NCBI RefSeq assembly: GCF_015679325.1
Contig: NZ_JADPVI010000003.1
Span: forward strand, 124,001-188,000
Length of the DNA: 64,000 nt
Source: Kaistella gelatinilytica
Lineage (GTDB): Bacteria; Bacteroidota; Bacteroidia; Flavobacteriales; Weeksellaceae
Direction: 5' to 3'
Made by a program: the position numbers and the translations under genes. Below, piece after piece: positions 52,102 to 59,460 of this stretch. Positions within the stretch are counted from its first letter, which is position 1; the number at the start of each line of letters is the position of its first letter. The notes under the pieces were generated by a model that was not told the origin of the DNA, made no database searches, and worked only from the letters and a program-made list of their open reading frames with translations.

Positions 52102-52641
52102 ATGTCAGATTATCATTATAAATTCGAAGTTCGATGGAGCGATATTGATGCGAACAAACACTTGGCAAATTCGTCTTACGTTATGTACTGTGCGCAAACC
52201 CGAATGGCGTTTATGAATACGCACCACATGGGACTTAAGGAATTGAGTTATTGGGGAATTGGTCCTGTAATTCTGCACGAAAGATATTCGTTTTTTAAGG
52301 AAATATATGCCGATCAAACGGTTTTTGTTTCATTGGAAATCGCTGGAATGTCGGAAGACGCAAGTATTTATCAGTTTGTTCACAAATTTTATTTACCCGA
52401 CGGAACGCATTGTGCAACGGCGGAGGCAACGGGAGTTTGGATTGATACGATGTTGCGTAAATCGACGACTCCACCCGATGATGTTTTGGAGGTGATGAAT
52501 GAATTTAAAGGGGAAAATGTGAAAGTTTTGACCAGACAGGATTTGAAAGACTTGCCTTTTAAACCTGAAAATGTAGAAGCTTTTCATAAGAAAAACACCT
52601 TTACCTGGAAAAAAGACAAAGACGAGAAAACGGAAGATTAA
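52102..52641 (+). CDS. Acyl-CoA thioesterase, hot-dog fold (4HBT family)
   Basis: A 179-residue protein of the hot-dog thioesterase family. The N-terminal motif VRWSDIDANKHLANSSYV contains the catalytic acidic residue and helix of the fold, followed by the strand QTVFVSLEIAGMSEDAS and the usual ATAEATGVWID. It should hydrolyse acyl-CoA or 4-hydroxybenzoyl-CoA-like thioesters; the natural substrate is unknown. A C-terminal Lys-rich tail (KKDKDEKTED) is odd but unconserved. The leader holds element B. It precedes thiL by 56 nt. Confidence 0.87.
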   Translation: MSDYHYKFEVRWSDIDANKHLANSSYVMYCAQTRMAFMNTHHMGLKELSYWGIGPVILHERYSFFKEIYADQTVFVSLEIAGMSEDASIYQFVHKFYLPDGTHCATAEATGVWIDTMLRKSTTPPDDVLEVMNEFKGENVKVLTRQDLKDLPFKPENVEAFHKKNTFTWKKDKDEKTED

Positions 52642-52697
52642 TTTAAATTTCCAACTCGTTTTTTCTCCTAATTATTAATTTATTTTATACAAAAAAT

Positions 52698-53750
52698 ATG
52701 CTCGAAGATAAAAATCCACAACTCACGCCGATATCTGCATACGGGGAATTTGGTTTGATCAAACACTTAACCGAAAACTTTAGTTTTGAGAATCCATCGA
52801 CGAAAATTTCAATTGGCGACGATGCTGCGGTGATTGATCCGAACGGTCAACAAGTGGTTTTAACGACCGATGTTTTGGCGGAAGGTGTTCATTTTAATTT
52901 AGGATATGTTCCTTTGAAACATTTGGGATATAAAGCAGTTGTCGTGAATCTGAGTGATATCGCTGCAATGGATGCAATACCGACTCAAATTTTAGTTTCT
53001 CTGGCAATTTCAAATCGTTTTCCTGTGGAAGCTTTAGAGGAAATTTATGCCGGAATTGCTTTAGCGTGTAAACATTACAAAGTTGATCTGGTTGGAGGTG
53101 ATACTACGAGTTCAACCTCTGGTTTGGTCATGAGTATAACTGCAGTTGGTTTAGAAAACGCTGAAAACATCGTGAAGAGAAGTGGCGCAAAAGCGAATGA
53201 TTTACTAGTCGTTACAGGAGATTTAGGCGGCGCTTATATGGGTTTACAAATTCTGGAAAGAGAACATTCTGTATTTCTTGCAGATCCCAATATGCAGCCC
53301 GAAATGGAAGGTTATGATTATATTCTGGAACGACAATTAAAACCCGAAGCGAGAACCGACATTAAGAAAACTTTGAAAGAGTTGGATATTAAACCGACTT
53401 CTATGATTGATGTTTCTGACGGTTTATCTTCTGAAATTTTACATTTAAGTGATCAGAGTAAAGTAGGTTTCCATTTGTATGAAGAAAAAATACCGATGGA
53501 TTCTTTGACCATATCAACTGCGGAAGAATTGAATCTAAATCCTGTCATGTGTGCTTTGAGTGGTGGTGAAGATTATGAACTATTATTTACGATCGCGCCG
53601 GAAGATTTTGATAAAATTAAAAACCACCCGGATTTTACGATTGTCGGTCACGCGGTTGATTTGGAACAAGGTAATTTCTTGGTAGCAAGAGGAAGCAATG
53701 AACTGATTCCTTTGAATGCGCAAGGTTGGGATGCTTTTTTGAATAAATAA
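52698..53750 (+). CDS. thiL: Thiamine-monophosphate kinase
   Basis: Phosphorylates thiamine monophosphate to the active cofactor thiamine diphosphate. The 350 residues show the ThiL/PurM fold: IGDDAAVIDPNGQQVVLTTDVLAEGVHFNL, KHLGYKAVVVNLSDIAAMDAIP, LVGGDTTSSTSGL, the middle region GDLGGAYMGLQILER, and DVSDGLSSEILHLS plus SGGEDYELLF near the C terminus. The acidic residues bind Mg-ATP. Length is normal. No TPP riboswitch is seen. It probably shares the promoter of the thioesterase. Confidence 0.95.
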   Translation: MLEDKNPQLTPISAYGEFGLIKHLTENFSFENPSTKISIGDDAAVIDPNGQQVVLTTDVLAEGVHFNLGYVPLKHLGYKAVVVNLSDIAAMDAIPTQILVSLAISNRFPVEALEEIYAGIALACKHYKVDLVGGDTTSSTSGLVMSITAVGLENAENIVKRSGAKANDLLVVTGDLGGAYMGLQILEREHSVFLADPNMQPEMEGYDYILERQLKPEARTDIKKTLKELDIKPTSMIDVSDGLSSEILHLSDQSKVGFHLYEEKIPMDSLTISTAEELNLNPVMCALSGGEDYELLFTIAPEDFDKIKNHPDFTIVGHAVDLEQGNFLVARGSNELIPLNAQGWDAFLNK

Positions 53751-53754
53751 TTTT

Positions 53755-53935
53755 TAAACCACAAAAGGCACAAAAGTTTTTTACTTTTAAAAGTGGAAAC
53801 TGAACTGTTTTAAAGTGAGCAAAACTTGGTAAATTTACTGCCACGAGTGCGATAAAATTTAAGCTGGTAAAGAAAAGTTTTCTGTCGCCTTAAGAAATTT
53901 CAATGGGAAATCTTAACGAAACTTAAAAACTAAAT
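53755..53935. repeat. Degenerate intergenic repeat remnant
   Basis: This non-coding gap has the same end sequences as 2318-2455, here AACCACAAAAGGCACAAAAG at the left and CTTAACGAAACTTAAAAAC at the right, with AT-rich filler between. No RNA or protein feature is seen. The similarity is weak outside the ends. Confidence 0.3.
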
Positions 53936-53974
53936 AATCTTAATGTTTTAAATTATCAGGTTAAAAGATATTAT

Positions 53975-54003
53975 AAAAGCGACTCCAATTGGAGTCGCTT
54001 TTT
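53975..54003. terminator. Bidirectional intrinsic terminator
   Basis: A 12-bp stem, AAAAGCGACTCC (53975-53986) with GGAGTCGCTTTT (53991-54002), has a 4-nt AATT loop and A/T runs on both sides. It lies between convergent thiL and the M28 peptidase gene. Confidence 0.92.
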
Positions 54004-54039
54004 ATTTTGATTTCAAACTTGTTCTCTGAAAAAATTAAT

Positions 54040-55611
54040 TTATTTATAATCTTTGCTGCTTCTCATCGGCTCTTTTAATTCTGGCCATTTTGCTACTTCA
54101 CCTTTATCGTTTGCGGGCATTTCCCGCTTTTCCCGGTTTGTAAATTCTGGATCTTCTGACGCCATGTAGGCTAAAGTTGCCGTAAGAATGACATTATTTT
54201 TAACCTCATCAAAAACAATTTTATCGTACGTATCTTTTGTCGTGTGCCATGTGTAACCGAAATATCCCCAGTTCAAAGAACTTAACGAAAACCCCGGAAC
54301 TCCTGCTGCAACAAATGATGCATGATCAGATCCGCCTCCTCCAGGCATTCCCGGGAATGTAGATTTAATTTGGTCTTTAATATTTTTTGGCGCTGCATTG
54401 AGCCATTTTCCAATATAATCGTAAGAATTTACAAATCCCTGTCCGCTGATATCAATGACTCTTCCGGTTCCATTATCCTGATTAAAAACGGCTTGAGTTC
54501 CTTTCATAATTTCCGGATGATCTGTAACAAATGCACGGGAACCGTTTAGTCCCTGTTCTTCACTTCCCCAAAGTCCGACGATGATCGTACGTTTGTTATT
54601 TGGATAGTATTTTTTCAGAATGCGAATGGTTTCTAACATGGTTAAAACTCCGGTTCCGTTATCTGTTGCACCTTGAGCACCATCCCAGGAATCTAAATGC
54701 GCAGAAAGAATGACGTATTCGTTTGGTTTTTCTTTTCCATGAATAATTCCTACCGTATTAAAAGACGGCGCATCAGGTAAAATTTTAGATTGAGTTTCTA
54801 GTTTGATACGCGGTTTCATACCGCTTTCTGCCATTCTGTAAAGCATTCCATAATCTTCGAGTTCAATATCGAACATTGGAATTTTCTTTGTTTTTGCACC
54901 GAATATTCTATTCGCGCCCATAATTCCGGTCCAGTTGGAGATTGCAATTCCTGCGACTCCGGCATTTTCTAAAGCTTCGGGAAGGGTATTGTTGTCGTAA
55001 CCGATTTTCTTTACATATTCCCTAAAATCTTTAGTTGCCTGATCTCTTTCAGTTTTTAATTTTTCATATAATTCCGGAGTTGCAAATTCTTTGATCTGAT
55101 CATCAGAACGACCAATTTTTTGATATTGTGCCATCAAAACTACTTTACCTTTCGCAGACGGAAGCCACTTATCAAATTCTGCTTTCGAAGAAACTTTTGG
55201 CATGATGACCACTTCTGCTTCGACTGCTTTTTTTGTTGCCGGACTCCAGGCTAATTGCGTGGCGACTAAACTTTTAACTCTTGGATAAACCATATCGACA
55301 TGCGTAATTCCGCGTTGCCAACCTTTCCAGGTTCCGAATTGTTGCAACTCTGCTTCGATTCCCCAGGATTTCATTTTATCGGCAGTCCAGTTATTGGCAG
55401 CTAACATTTCCGGTGTTCCGATCAATCTTGGACCGATACCGTCTAACAGATCGTGCGCCATCGATTCCAGTTGAGAATTATTTTGGGCTTCGTTGACGAA
55501 ATTCTGAACGATTGGATTGAGTTGCTCTGTTTGTTTGGTTTGAGCGTTGGTGAAAGAAAGCTGTGCGGTTAGAAGCAAAGCAGAAATTGATAAGATGGTA
55601 TTTCTCTTCAT
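54040..55611 (-). CDS. Secreted M28-family metallopeptidase with PA-like domain
   Basis: A 523-residue exported zinc peptidase. A signal peptide (residues 1-23, ending TNAQ) is followed by an N-terminal part, then a PA-domain-like insertion (EVVIMPKVSSKAEFDKWLP to GVAGIAISNWTGIMG), and the M28 catalytic core: LSAHLDSWDGAQGATDNGTG, WGSEEQGLNGSRAF, FNQDNGTGRV and GGGSDHASFVAAGVPGF, which supply the His, Asp, Glu and His ligands of two zincs. This copy, unlike the one at 12598-13940, has all motifs. Its likely role is degrading extracellular peptides; the exact activity is unknown. Confidence 0.92.
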   Translation of the reverse strand: MKRNTILSISALLLTAQLSFTNAQTKQTEQLNPIVQNFVNEAQNNSQLESMAHDLLDGIGPRLIGTPEMLAANNWTADKMKSWGIEAELQQFGTWKGWQRGITHVDMVYPRVKSLVATQLAWSPATKKAVEAEVVIMPKVSSKAEFDKWLPSAKGKVVLMAQYQKIGRSDDQIKEFATPELYEKLKTERDQATKDFREYVKKIGYDNNTLPEALENAGVAGIAISNWTGIMGANRIFGAKTKKIPMFDIELEDYGMLYRMAESGMKPRIKLETQSKILPDAPSFNTVGIIHGKEKPNEYVILSAHLDSWDGAQGATDNGTGVLTMLETIRILKKYYPNNKRTIIVGLWGSEEQGLNGSRAFVTDHPEIMKGTQAVFNQDNGTGRVIDISGQGFVNSYDYIGKWLNAAPKNIKDQIKSTFPGMPGGGGSDHASFVAAGVPGFSLSSLNWGYFGYTWHTTKDTYDKIVFDEVKNNVILTATLAYMASEDPEFTNREKREMPANDKGEVAKWPELKEPMRSSKDYK

Positions 55612-55697
55612 GTTTAAATTAGATTTATGCTAAAGATAATAAATTATGTTTGTCTGCAAAAACCGATATGAAACGAACCTTTTTTTAGAAGCGGAAT

Positions 55698-55790
55698 CTG
55701 CGGCCGTGATAGTAGCGGTTACCCCACAGCAAGCGTTGGGAAAAGCTTTGGCGCGAGGAGTAAGAGCGGATAGCACGAATTGTCCGCCCA
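55698..55790 (+). repeat. Two-hairpin intergenic element, copy C
   Basis: Starts CTGCGGCCGTGATAGTAGCGG, contains a hairpin CCCA..TGGG around 55723-55740, a linker GAGGAGTAAGAGCGGATAGC, and a second hairpin GCGGA (55766-55770) / TCCGC (55783-55787), ending GCCCA. The opening, linker and ending match copies A and B although the sequences of the hairpins differ. It lies between the start of the M28 gene and the rpmA terminator, oriented opposite to both genes. Confidence 0.65.
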
Positions 55791-55794
55791 AAAA

Positions 55795-55822
55795 AAAATC
55801 CCAATCAGAAGACTGGGATTTT
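55795..55822 (-). terminator. Intrinsic terminator of rplU-rpmA
   Basis: AAAATCCCA (55795-55803) pairs with TGGGATTTT (55814-55822); on the minus strand it is followed by a run of T. It lies 24 nt after rpmA. Confidence 0.85.
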
Positions 55823-55845
55823 ATATGTATAAAACGCTTTTTAAA

Positions 55846-56103
55846 TTATGCGTTCGGTTCGATAGATACGAAAGATCTGTCGTTTGCTTTTTTTCTGAAA
55901 ACTACTTTTCCGTCAACTAAAGCGTGTAAAGTATGGTCTTTCCCCATTCCCACGTTTAATCCTGGATGGTGAGTTGTACCTCTTTGTCTCACGATGATGT
56001 TACCTGCGATAGCTTCTTGTCCACCGAAAATCTTAACTCCCAATCTCTTGGAATGCGATTCTCTACCATTTTTGGAACTACCAACTCCTTTCTTATGTGC
56101 CAT
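55846..56103 (-). CDS. rpmA: 50S ribosomal protein bL27
   Basis: Component of the large ribosomal subunit close to the peptidyl transferase centre. The 85 residues begin [20 protein letters not shown] and contain [22 protein letters not shown], both diagnostic of bL27. No N-terminal cleavage extension is present, so the conserved Gly/Lys tail is exposed directly. It is 26 nt downstream of rplU, the usual pairing. Confidence 0.98.
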   Translation of the reverse strand: MAHKKGVGSSKNGRESHSKRLGVKIFGGQEAIAGNIIVRQRGTTHHPGLNVGMGKDHTLHALVDGKVVFRKKANDRSFVSIEPNA

Positions 56104-56129
56104 TGTATTTTAAGGTTTTTTGGTTAAAA

Positions 56130-56555
56130 TTATTCAGCGGTTTCGCTGTCTGATTTTTTTGTTGTTTTTTTAGCAACTGGAGCTTCTTCTGAAACTGCTG
56201 CTTCTTTTTTTGCTTTCGGCTCAGCTTTTTTAGCTTCTTTCTTATCAAAACCAGTAATACCGGTGATTTGAATTTGAGTTAAAGACTGTCTGTGACCGTT
56301 TTTCTTTTCGTATCCTTTTCTTCTTTTCTTTTTGAAGATGATTACTTTATCAGCTTTCAGGTGATTGATGATTTCAGCATCAACAGTGATACCGCTTACA
56401 GCTGGGGCGCCGATTGTTGTAGAACCGTTTACAGTAAGAAGAATTTTATCGAAGGATACTTTCGCTCCTACATCTCCTTTCAAACGGTTTACAAACAACT
56501 TTTGGTCTTGCTCAACTTTATATTGAAGCCCTGCTATTTCTACAATTGCAAACAT
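56130..56555 (-). CDS. rplU: 50S ribosomal protein bL21 with C-terminal extension
   Basis: Large-subunit ribosomal protein. Residues 1-103 are standard bL21 (FAIVEIAGLQYKVEQDQKLFVNRL, then KKRRKGYEKKNGHRQSLTQIQI). The remaining 38 residues, after TGFDKKEAKKAEPK, are an unusual Lys/Ala/Glu/Pro-rich tail absent from E. coli bL21. Similar tails occur in Bacteroidota. It is the first gene of rplU-rpmA, with a -7 box at 56588-56595. Confidence 0.97.
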   Translation of the reverse strand: MFAIVEIAGLQYKVEQDQKLFVNRLKGDVGAKVSFDKILLTVNGSTTIGAPAVSGITVDAEIINHLKADKVIIFKKKRRKGYEKKNGHRQSLTQIQITGITGFDKKEAKKAEPKAKKEAAVSEEAPVAKKTTKKSDSETAE

Positions 56556-56587
56556 TGTTTATAAATTTTGTTAGTTAATTCGAGGTG

Positions 56588-56595
56588 CAAAGATA
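56588..56595 (-). promoter_or_regulatory. -7 promoter box of rplU-rpmA
   Basis: TATCTTTG on the minus strand matches TAnnTTTG and lies 32 nt before the ATG at 56555. Confidence 0.5.
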
Positions 56596-56680
56596 TGATT
56601 TAATTTTAAATTCTGAATTATAAATGATGGATTTTTTATAATGAGTAATTTATCTAATTTTGAAGCAGTTATCCTACTTT

Positions 56681-57775
56681 ATGAAAAGAGATTTATACAT
56701 TGATTTTGCGAAAGGTTTTGCGACCCTTGCCATTATTTTCATCCACACCGTTTTTTGGTCCGGACAATATTATGTTCCGACAGAATTGCGAGTTTTATCT
56801 TTACTCGTCGATGTTCCACTTTTTTTTGCTTTGAGCGGCTTGACTTCCGGGAATAATATTGAGAAGACTTTATATCGATTACTGAAACTGCAGATCACGT
56901 TTATGATCTTCGTAACTTTTCTTTTCTTCTTGGATTATTTTTTCAAGGTTTTTGGTCTGAATTTTTTCGGTCTGGAATGGATGAAAAGCTTCTACTCCAC
57001 TTTCGGCAGCAAATATGTTCCTGTAAATATTTCGGATGTTCCGCAATGGCAAAATCTGGGAAACTGGTATCTTCATCAATATACAAATGCGGACACTTTC
57101 CCTGTCGTGATGGGAAGTTTTTGGTATTTAAAAGTCTATTTCATATTAACTGTTTTTGGAGTTTTAATTTTAAAATTTTTTCCAAAACACATCAATTGGT
57201 TTATAGGTTTGTGCTTTGGGTTAACTTTGATTTTCAACATTTTACCGCAATTTTATCCAAACGGACAAGTTGGTTACGTTGCTTTTTATCTAGGATTATT
57301 TTTGGTAGCTCATCAATTAAAAGGAAAGAAAATTCCGACAAAGTGGGTTCCGATATTGTTTGGGATTTTGGGAATACTGCTTATTTTTCTCTATTGGGAT
57401 TTAGGTAAAGATTTATTTTTAAAGATGAATAAAGCGAAGTTCCCACCTAAATTGCTATACATTTTCTGGTCCTCATTTTCCTTACTGACTCTTTTTGTTT
57501 TATATAATCGGTTGAAAATAAGCAAGCCGAATTTTATTACTTATATCGGACAAAATGCGATCTTCTTTTATTTTGCGCAGGGAATGAGTTCTTCTCTCGT
57601 TTATTTTTTGGTTGTCGGATTAAAGGATCGTTTTGAGTGGTGGATCTTAATGATTTTTATTTACCTCATCAACATTCTTCTTGCGGTTGTAATTGCAAAA
57701 TTTTTAATGAAAGTAGACGCTTTCGGCTGGAGAATTTTAGAAATTTTACGCAAAAAAACTGCCTCAATTTCTTGA
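56681..57775 (+). CDS. Acyltransferase-3-family membrane protein
   Basis: An integral membrane protein of 364 residues with about ten helices. The family's His in the first helix is in FATLAIIFIHTVFW, preceded by RDLYIDFAKG, which is the typical start of acyltransferase-3 proteins such as OafB- and wbbJ-type O-acetyltransferases. The ATG at 56681 is used; a TTG seven codons earlier overlaps the -7 box TAATTTTG. It probably acetylates a surface sugar or membrane glycolipid. The substrate is unknown, and it stands alone without a polysaccharide locus. Confidence 0.85.
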   Translation: MKRDLYIDFAKGFATLAIIFIHTVFWSGQYYVPTELRVLSLLVDVPLFFALSGLTSGNNIEKTLYRLLKLQITFMIFVTFLFFLDYFFKVFGLNFFGLEWMKSFYSTFGSKYVPVNISDVPQWQNLGNWYLHQYTNADTFPVVMGSFWYLKVYFILTVFGVLILKFFPKHINWFIGLCFGLTLIFNILPQFYPNGQVGYVAFYLGLFLVAHQLKGKKIPTKWVPILFGILGILLIFLYWDLGKDLFLKMNKAKFPPKLLYIFWSSFSLLTLFVLYNRLKISKPNFITYIGQNAIFFYFAQGMSSSLVYFLVVGLKDRFEWWILMIFIYLINILLAVVIAKFLMKVDAFGWRILEILRKKTASIS

Positions 57776-57784
57776 AGCAGTTTT
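57755..57784 (+). terminator. Intrinsic terminator overlapping the acyltransferase stop codon
   Basis: AAAACTGC (57755-57762) pairs with GCAGTTTT (57777-57784), with an inner TCAA/TTGA stem. The stop codon TGA (57773-57775) lies in the right arm. Confidence 0.8.
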
Positions 57785-57812
57785 ATCAATTATACCGTGG
57801 TATAATAAAAAA

Positions 57813-58055
57813 TTAGTCTCTTTTTCCGTTACCTCTTGCAACAACTGCAATAATAATGATCAAAAGCAATGCTCCAATCACCCAGTAAATTGGATTGGTG
57901 TACCATTCTTCAGTCGTTGTTGTTTTTGTAGATGTAGTTGTAACGTTAACTGCTGGAGCAGTTTTTTCCTGTGCAAAAGCTAAAGCGCTGAAAAAGAAAG
58001 TTAGTAATAAAATACCGAAACTCTCAATTTTTCTGGATAGTAATGTCGTATTCAT
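57813..58055 (-). CDS. Small membrane protein with signal peptide and C-terminal helix
   Basis: An 80-residue protein: a signal-peptide-like N terminus (IESFGILLLTFFFSALAFAQ), a short Thr/Lys-rich segment (VTTTSTKTTTTEEWY), and a C-terminal helix YWVIGALLLIIIIAVVA followed by RGNGKRD. It would expose the Thr-rich part outside the cell membrane. No family is recognised. A good sigma-54-type promoter lies 30-44 nt upstream (58085-58099). It has no partner gene. Confidence 0.75.
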   Translation of the reverse strand: MNTTLLSRKIESFGILLLTFFFSALAFAQEKTAPAVNVTTTSTKTTTTEEWYTNPIYWVIGALLLIIIIAVVARGNGKRD

Positions 58056-58084
58056 AATTTAATTTTTAATGTATTGGCTTTTAT

Positions 58085-58099
58085 TCAAGTTTTGTGCCA
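58085..58099 (-). promoter_or_regulatory. Sigma-54-type -24/-12 promoter
   Basis: On the minus strand TGGCAC (58094-58099) and TTGAA (58085-58089) match TGGCACG-N4-TTGCA at the correct spacing with one mismatch in each half beyond the core. It is 29 nt upstream of the ATG at 58055. Confidence 0.6.
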
Positions 58100-58190
58100 C
58101 AATTATCCAAATTCTATTTTCCTGAATCTTCATTTAACTTTTACCACAACGTTTATAATCCTTAAATTTACTGCGGAAAAATAGAAAACT

Positions 58191-58769
58191 ATGTTTAAAC
58201 TCAGACTTTTAACGGATCCTAGATGGGCGAATATTGCAGAAGGAAATTTAGAGGAAATCCTTACGGACCATGCATGGTGCGAACAGAAAGCTACAACGAA
58301 TGCGATCACTATTATCACGATGATTCCCGAACATCCGGAAATTATCACCGAACTTTTATTTATAGCGAAAGAAGAATTAGAGCATTTTCAAATGGTTCAC
58401 GAGATCATCAAAAAACGCGGTTATACTTTCGGCAGAGAACGAAAAGACGATTATGTAGGACAACTTTTTAAATTCATCGTTCAGGGTACCCGTGAAAACT
58501 ACATCATCGACCGAATGCTTTTTGCAGCAATGATCGAAGCCCGAAGTTGTGAACGCTTCAAGGTCTTGACTGAAAACATCAAAGACGAGGAACTGAAAAT
58601 TTTTTATAAAGATCTTATGATTTCCGAGGCTGGTCATTACGCCACCTTCATCAAATTTGCAAGACAATTGGGCGATCCGGAAAAGGTAAATCAGCGTTGG
58701 GAAGAGTGGCTCGAGTACGAAGCAGAGATCATAAAATCTTACGGAAAAAAAGAATCCATTCACGGATAA
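58191..58769 (+). CDS. miaE: tRNA-(2-methylthio-N6-isopentenyladenosine) hydroxylase
   Basis: Non-haem diiron monooxygenase that hydroxylates the isopentenyl group of ms2i6A at tRNA position 37. The 192-residue helical protein has the ligand pattern of the MiaE family: ILTDHAWCEQKATTNAITII at the first helix, IAKEELEHFQMVHEII with the E-x2-H pair, MIEARSCERFKVL, and SEAGHYATFIKFA with the final E-x2-H. Length fits MiaE (about 190-250). It starts a short plus-strand run with the DUF502 gene 74 nt later. The assignment is strong at family level. Confidence 0.9.
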   Translation: MFKLRLLTDPRWANIAEGNLEEILTDHAWCEQKATTNAITIITMIPEHPEIITELLFIAKEELEHFQMVHEIIKKRGYTFGRERKDDYVGQLFKFIVQGTRENYIIDRMLFAAMIEARSCERFKVLTENIKDEELKIFYKDLMISEAGHYATFIKFARQLGDPEKVNQRWEEWLEYEAEIIKSYGKKESIHG

Positions 58770-58842
58770 TTTTTGTCTTATTTCTTTTGGAATTTTCCTA
58801 TTTTTACCAAACCCAATTTAAACGATCCCGTGATTTCAACAG

Positions 58843-59460
58843 ATGAATAAAAAGCAACATGACCGAATACTGAACACCTTGGCGAAATCATTTTTCCAAG
58901 GCTTGTTGATTATTGGGCCATTTGCAATAACCATCTGGATTATTTGGTACATCGTTTCGAGTATCGATAATATTGTTCCGACCATTTCTGAGAGAATGTA
59001 TCCGGGAATTACCTTTTTCATTGTCATTTTTTCAACGACGTTAATTGGTTATCTGGGAAACAAATTTATTATAGGAAGAGTTGTCGTCGACAGTTTCGAT
59101 TATTTGTTGGAGCATACTCCGGGCATTAAGTTCATCTATACTTCTTTAAAAGATGTCATGACGTCTTTTGTTGGCGATAAAAAGAAATTCAATCAGCCTG
59201 TACTCATTAGAACCACGGAAAATCCCGCAATTTGGCGCATCGGATTTCTTACACAGAAAGATCTTTCTTCCGTTGGTTTTCCGGATCATGTTTCTGTTTA
59301 TTTACCACATTCCTACGCGGTTTCAGGTTGGGTCGTTTTCGTTTTAGCTACTAATATTACCATTTTAGAAAATGTGACCGCTGCACAGGCAATGAAATTT
59401 GCAGTAAGCGGCGGTGTTGCAGGATTTCATTCGGAGGAAACAATCATTAAAAATTCTTAA
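58843..59460 (+). CDS. DUF502 membrane protein
   Basis: A 205-residue protein with two N-terminal membrane helices (GLLIIGPFAITIWIIWYIV and ITFFIVIFSTTLIGYLG) followed by a soluble domain containing LEHTPGIKFIYTSLKDVM and VYLPHSYAVSGWVVFV, the DUF502 signature. The family has no established role. The last 4 nt overlap the end of the convergent decarboxylase gene. Start ATG at 58843. Confidence 0.87.
   Translation: MNKKQHDRILNTLAKSFFQGLLIIGPFAITIWIIWYIVSSIDNIVPTISERMYPGITFFIVIFSTTLIGYLGNKFIIGRVVVDSFDYLLEHTPGIKFIYTSLKDVMTSFVGDKKKFNQPVLIRTTENPAIWRIGFLTQKDLSSVGFPDHVSVYLPHSYAVSGWVVFVLATNITILENVTAAQAMKFAVSGGVAGFHSEETIIKNS

Noticed and set aside
52642-52697. TPP riboswitch before thiL
   Set aside because: The gap is 56 nt with no conserved CTGAGA-type motif.
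55646-55972. A 108-codon plus-strand frame covering element C
   Set aside because: It runs antisense through the rpmA gene and the repeat element and resembles no protein.
57813-58055. Toxin-like small membrane peptide (holin or type I toxin)
   Set aside because: It has a signal peptide, a Thr-rich middle and a C-terminal helix, with no antisense RNA or antitoxin frame; a stress-related membrane protein is more plausible.
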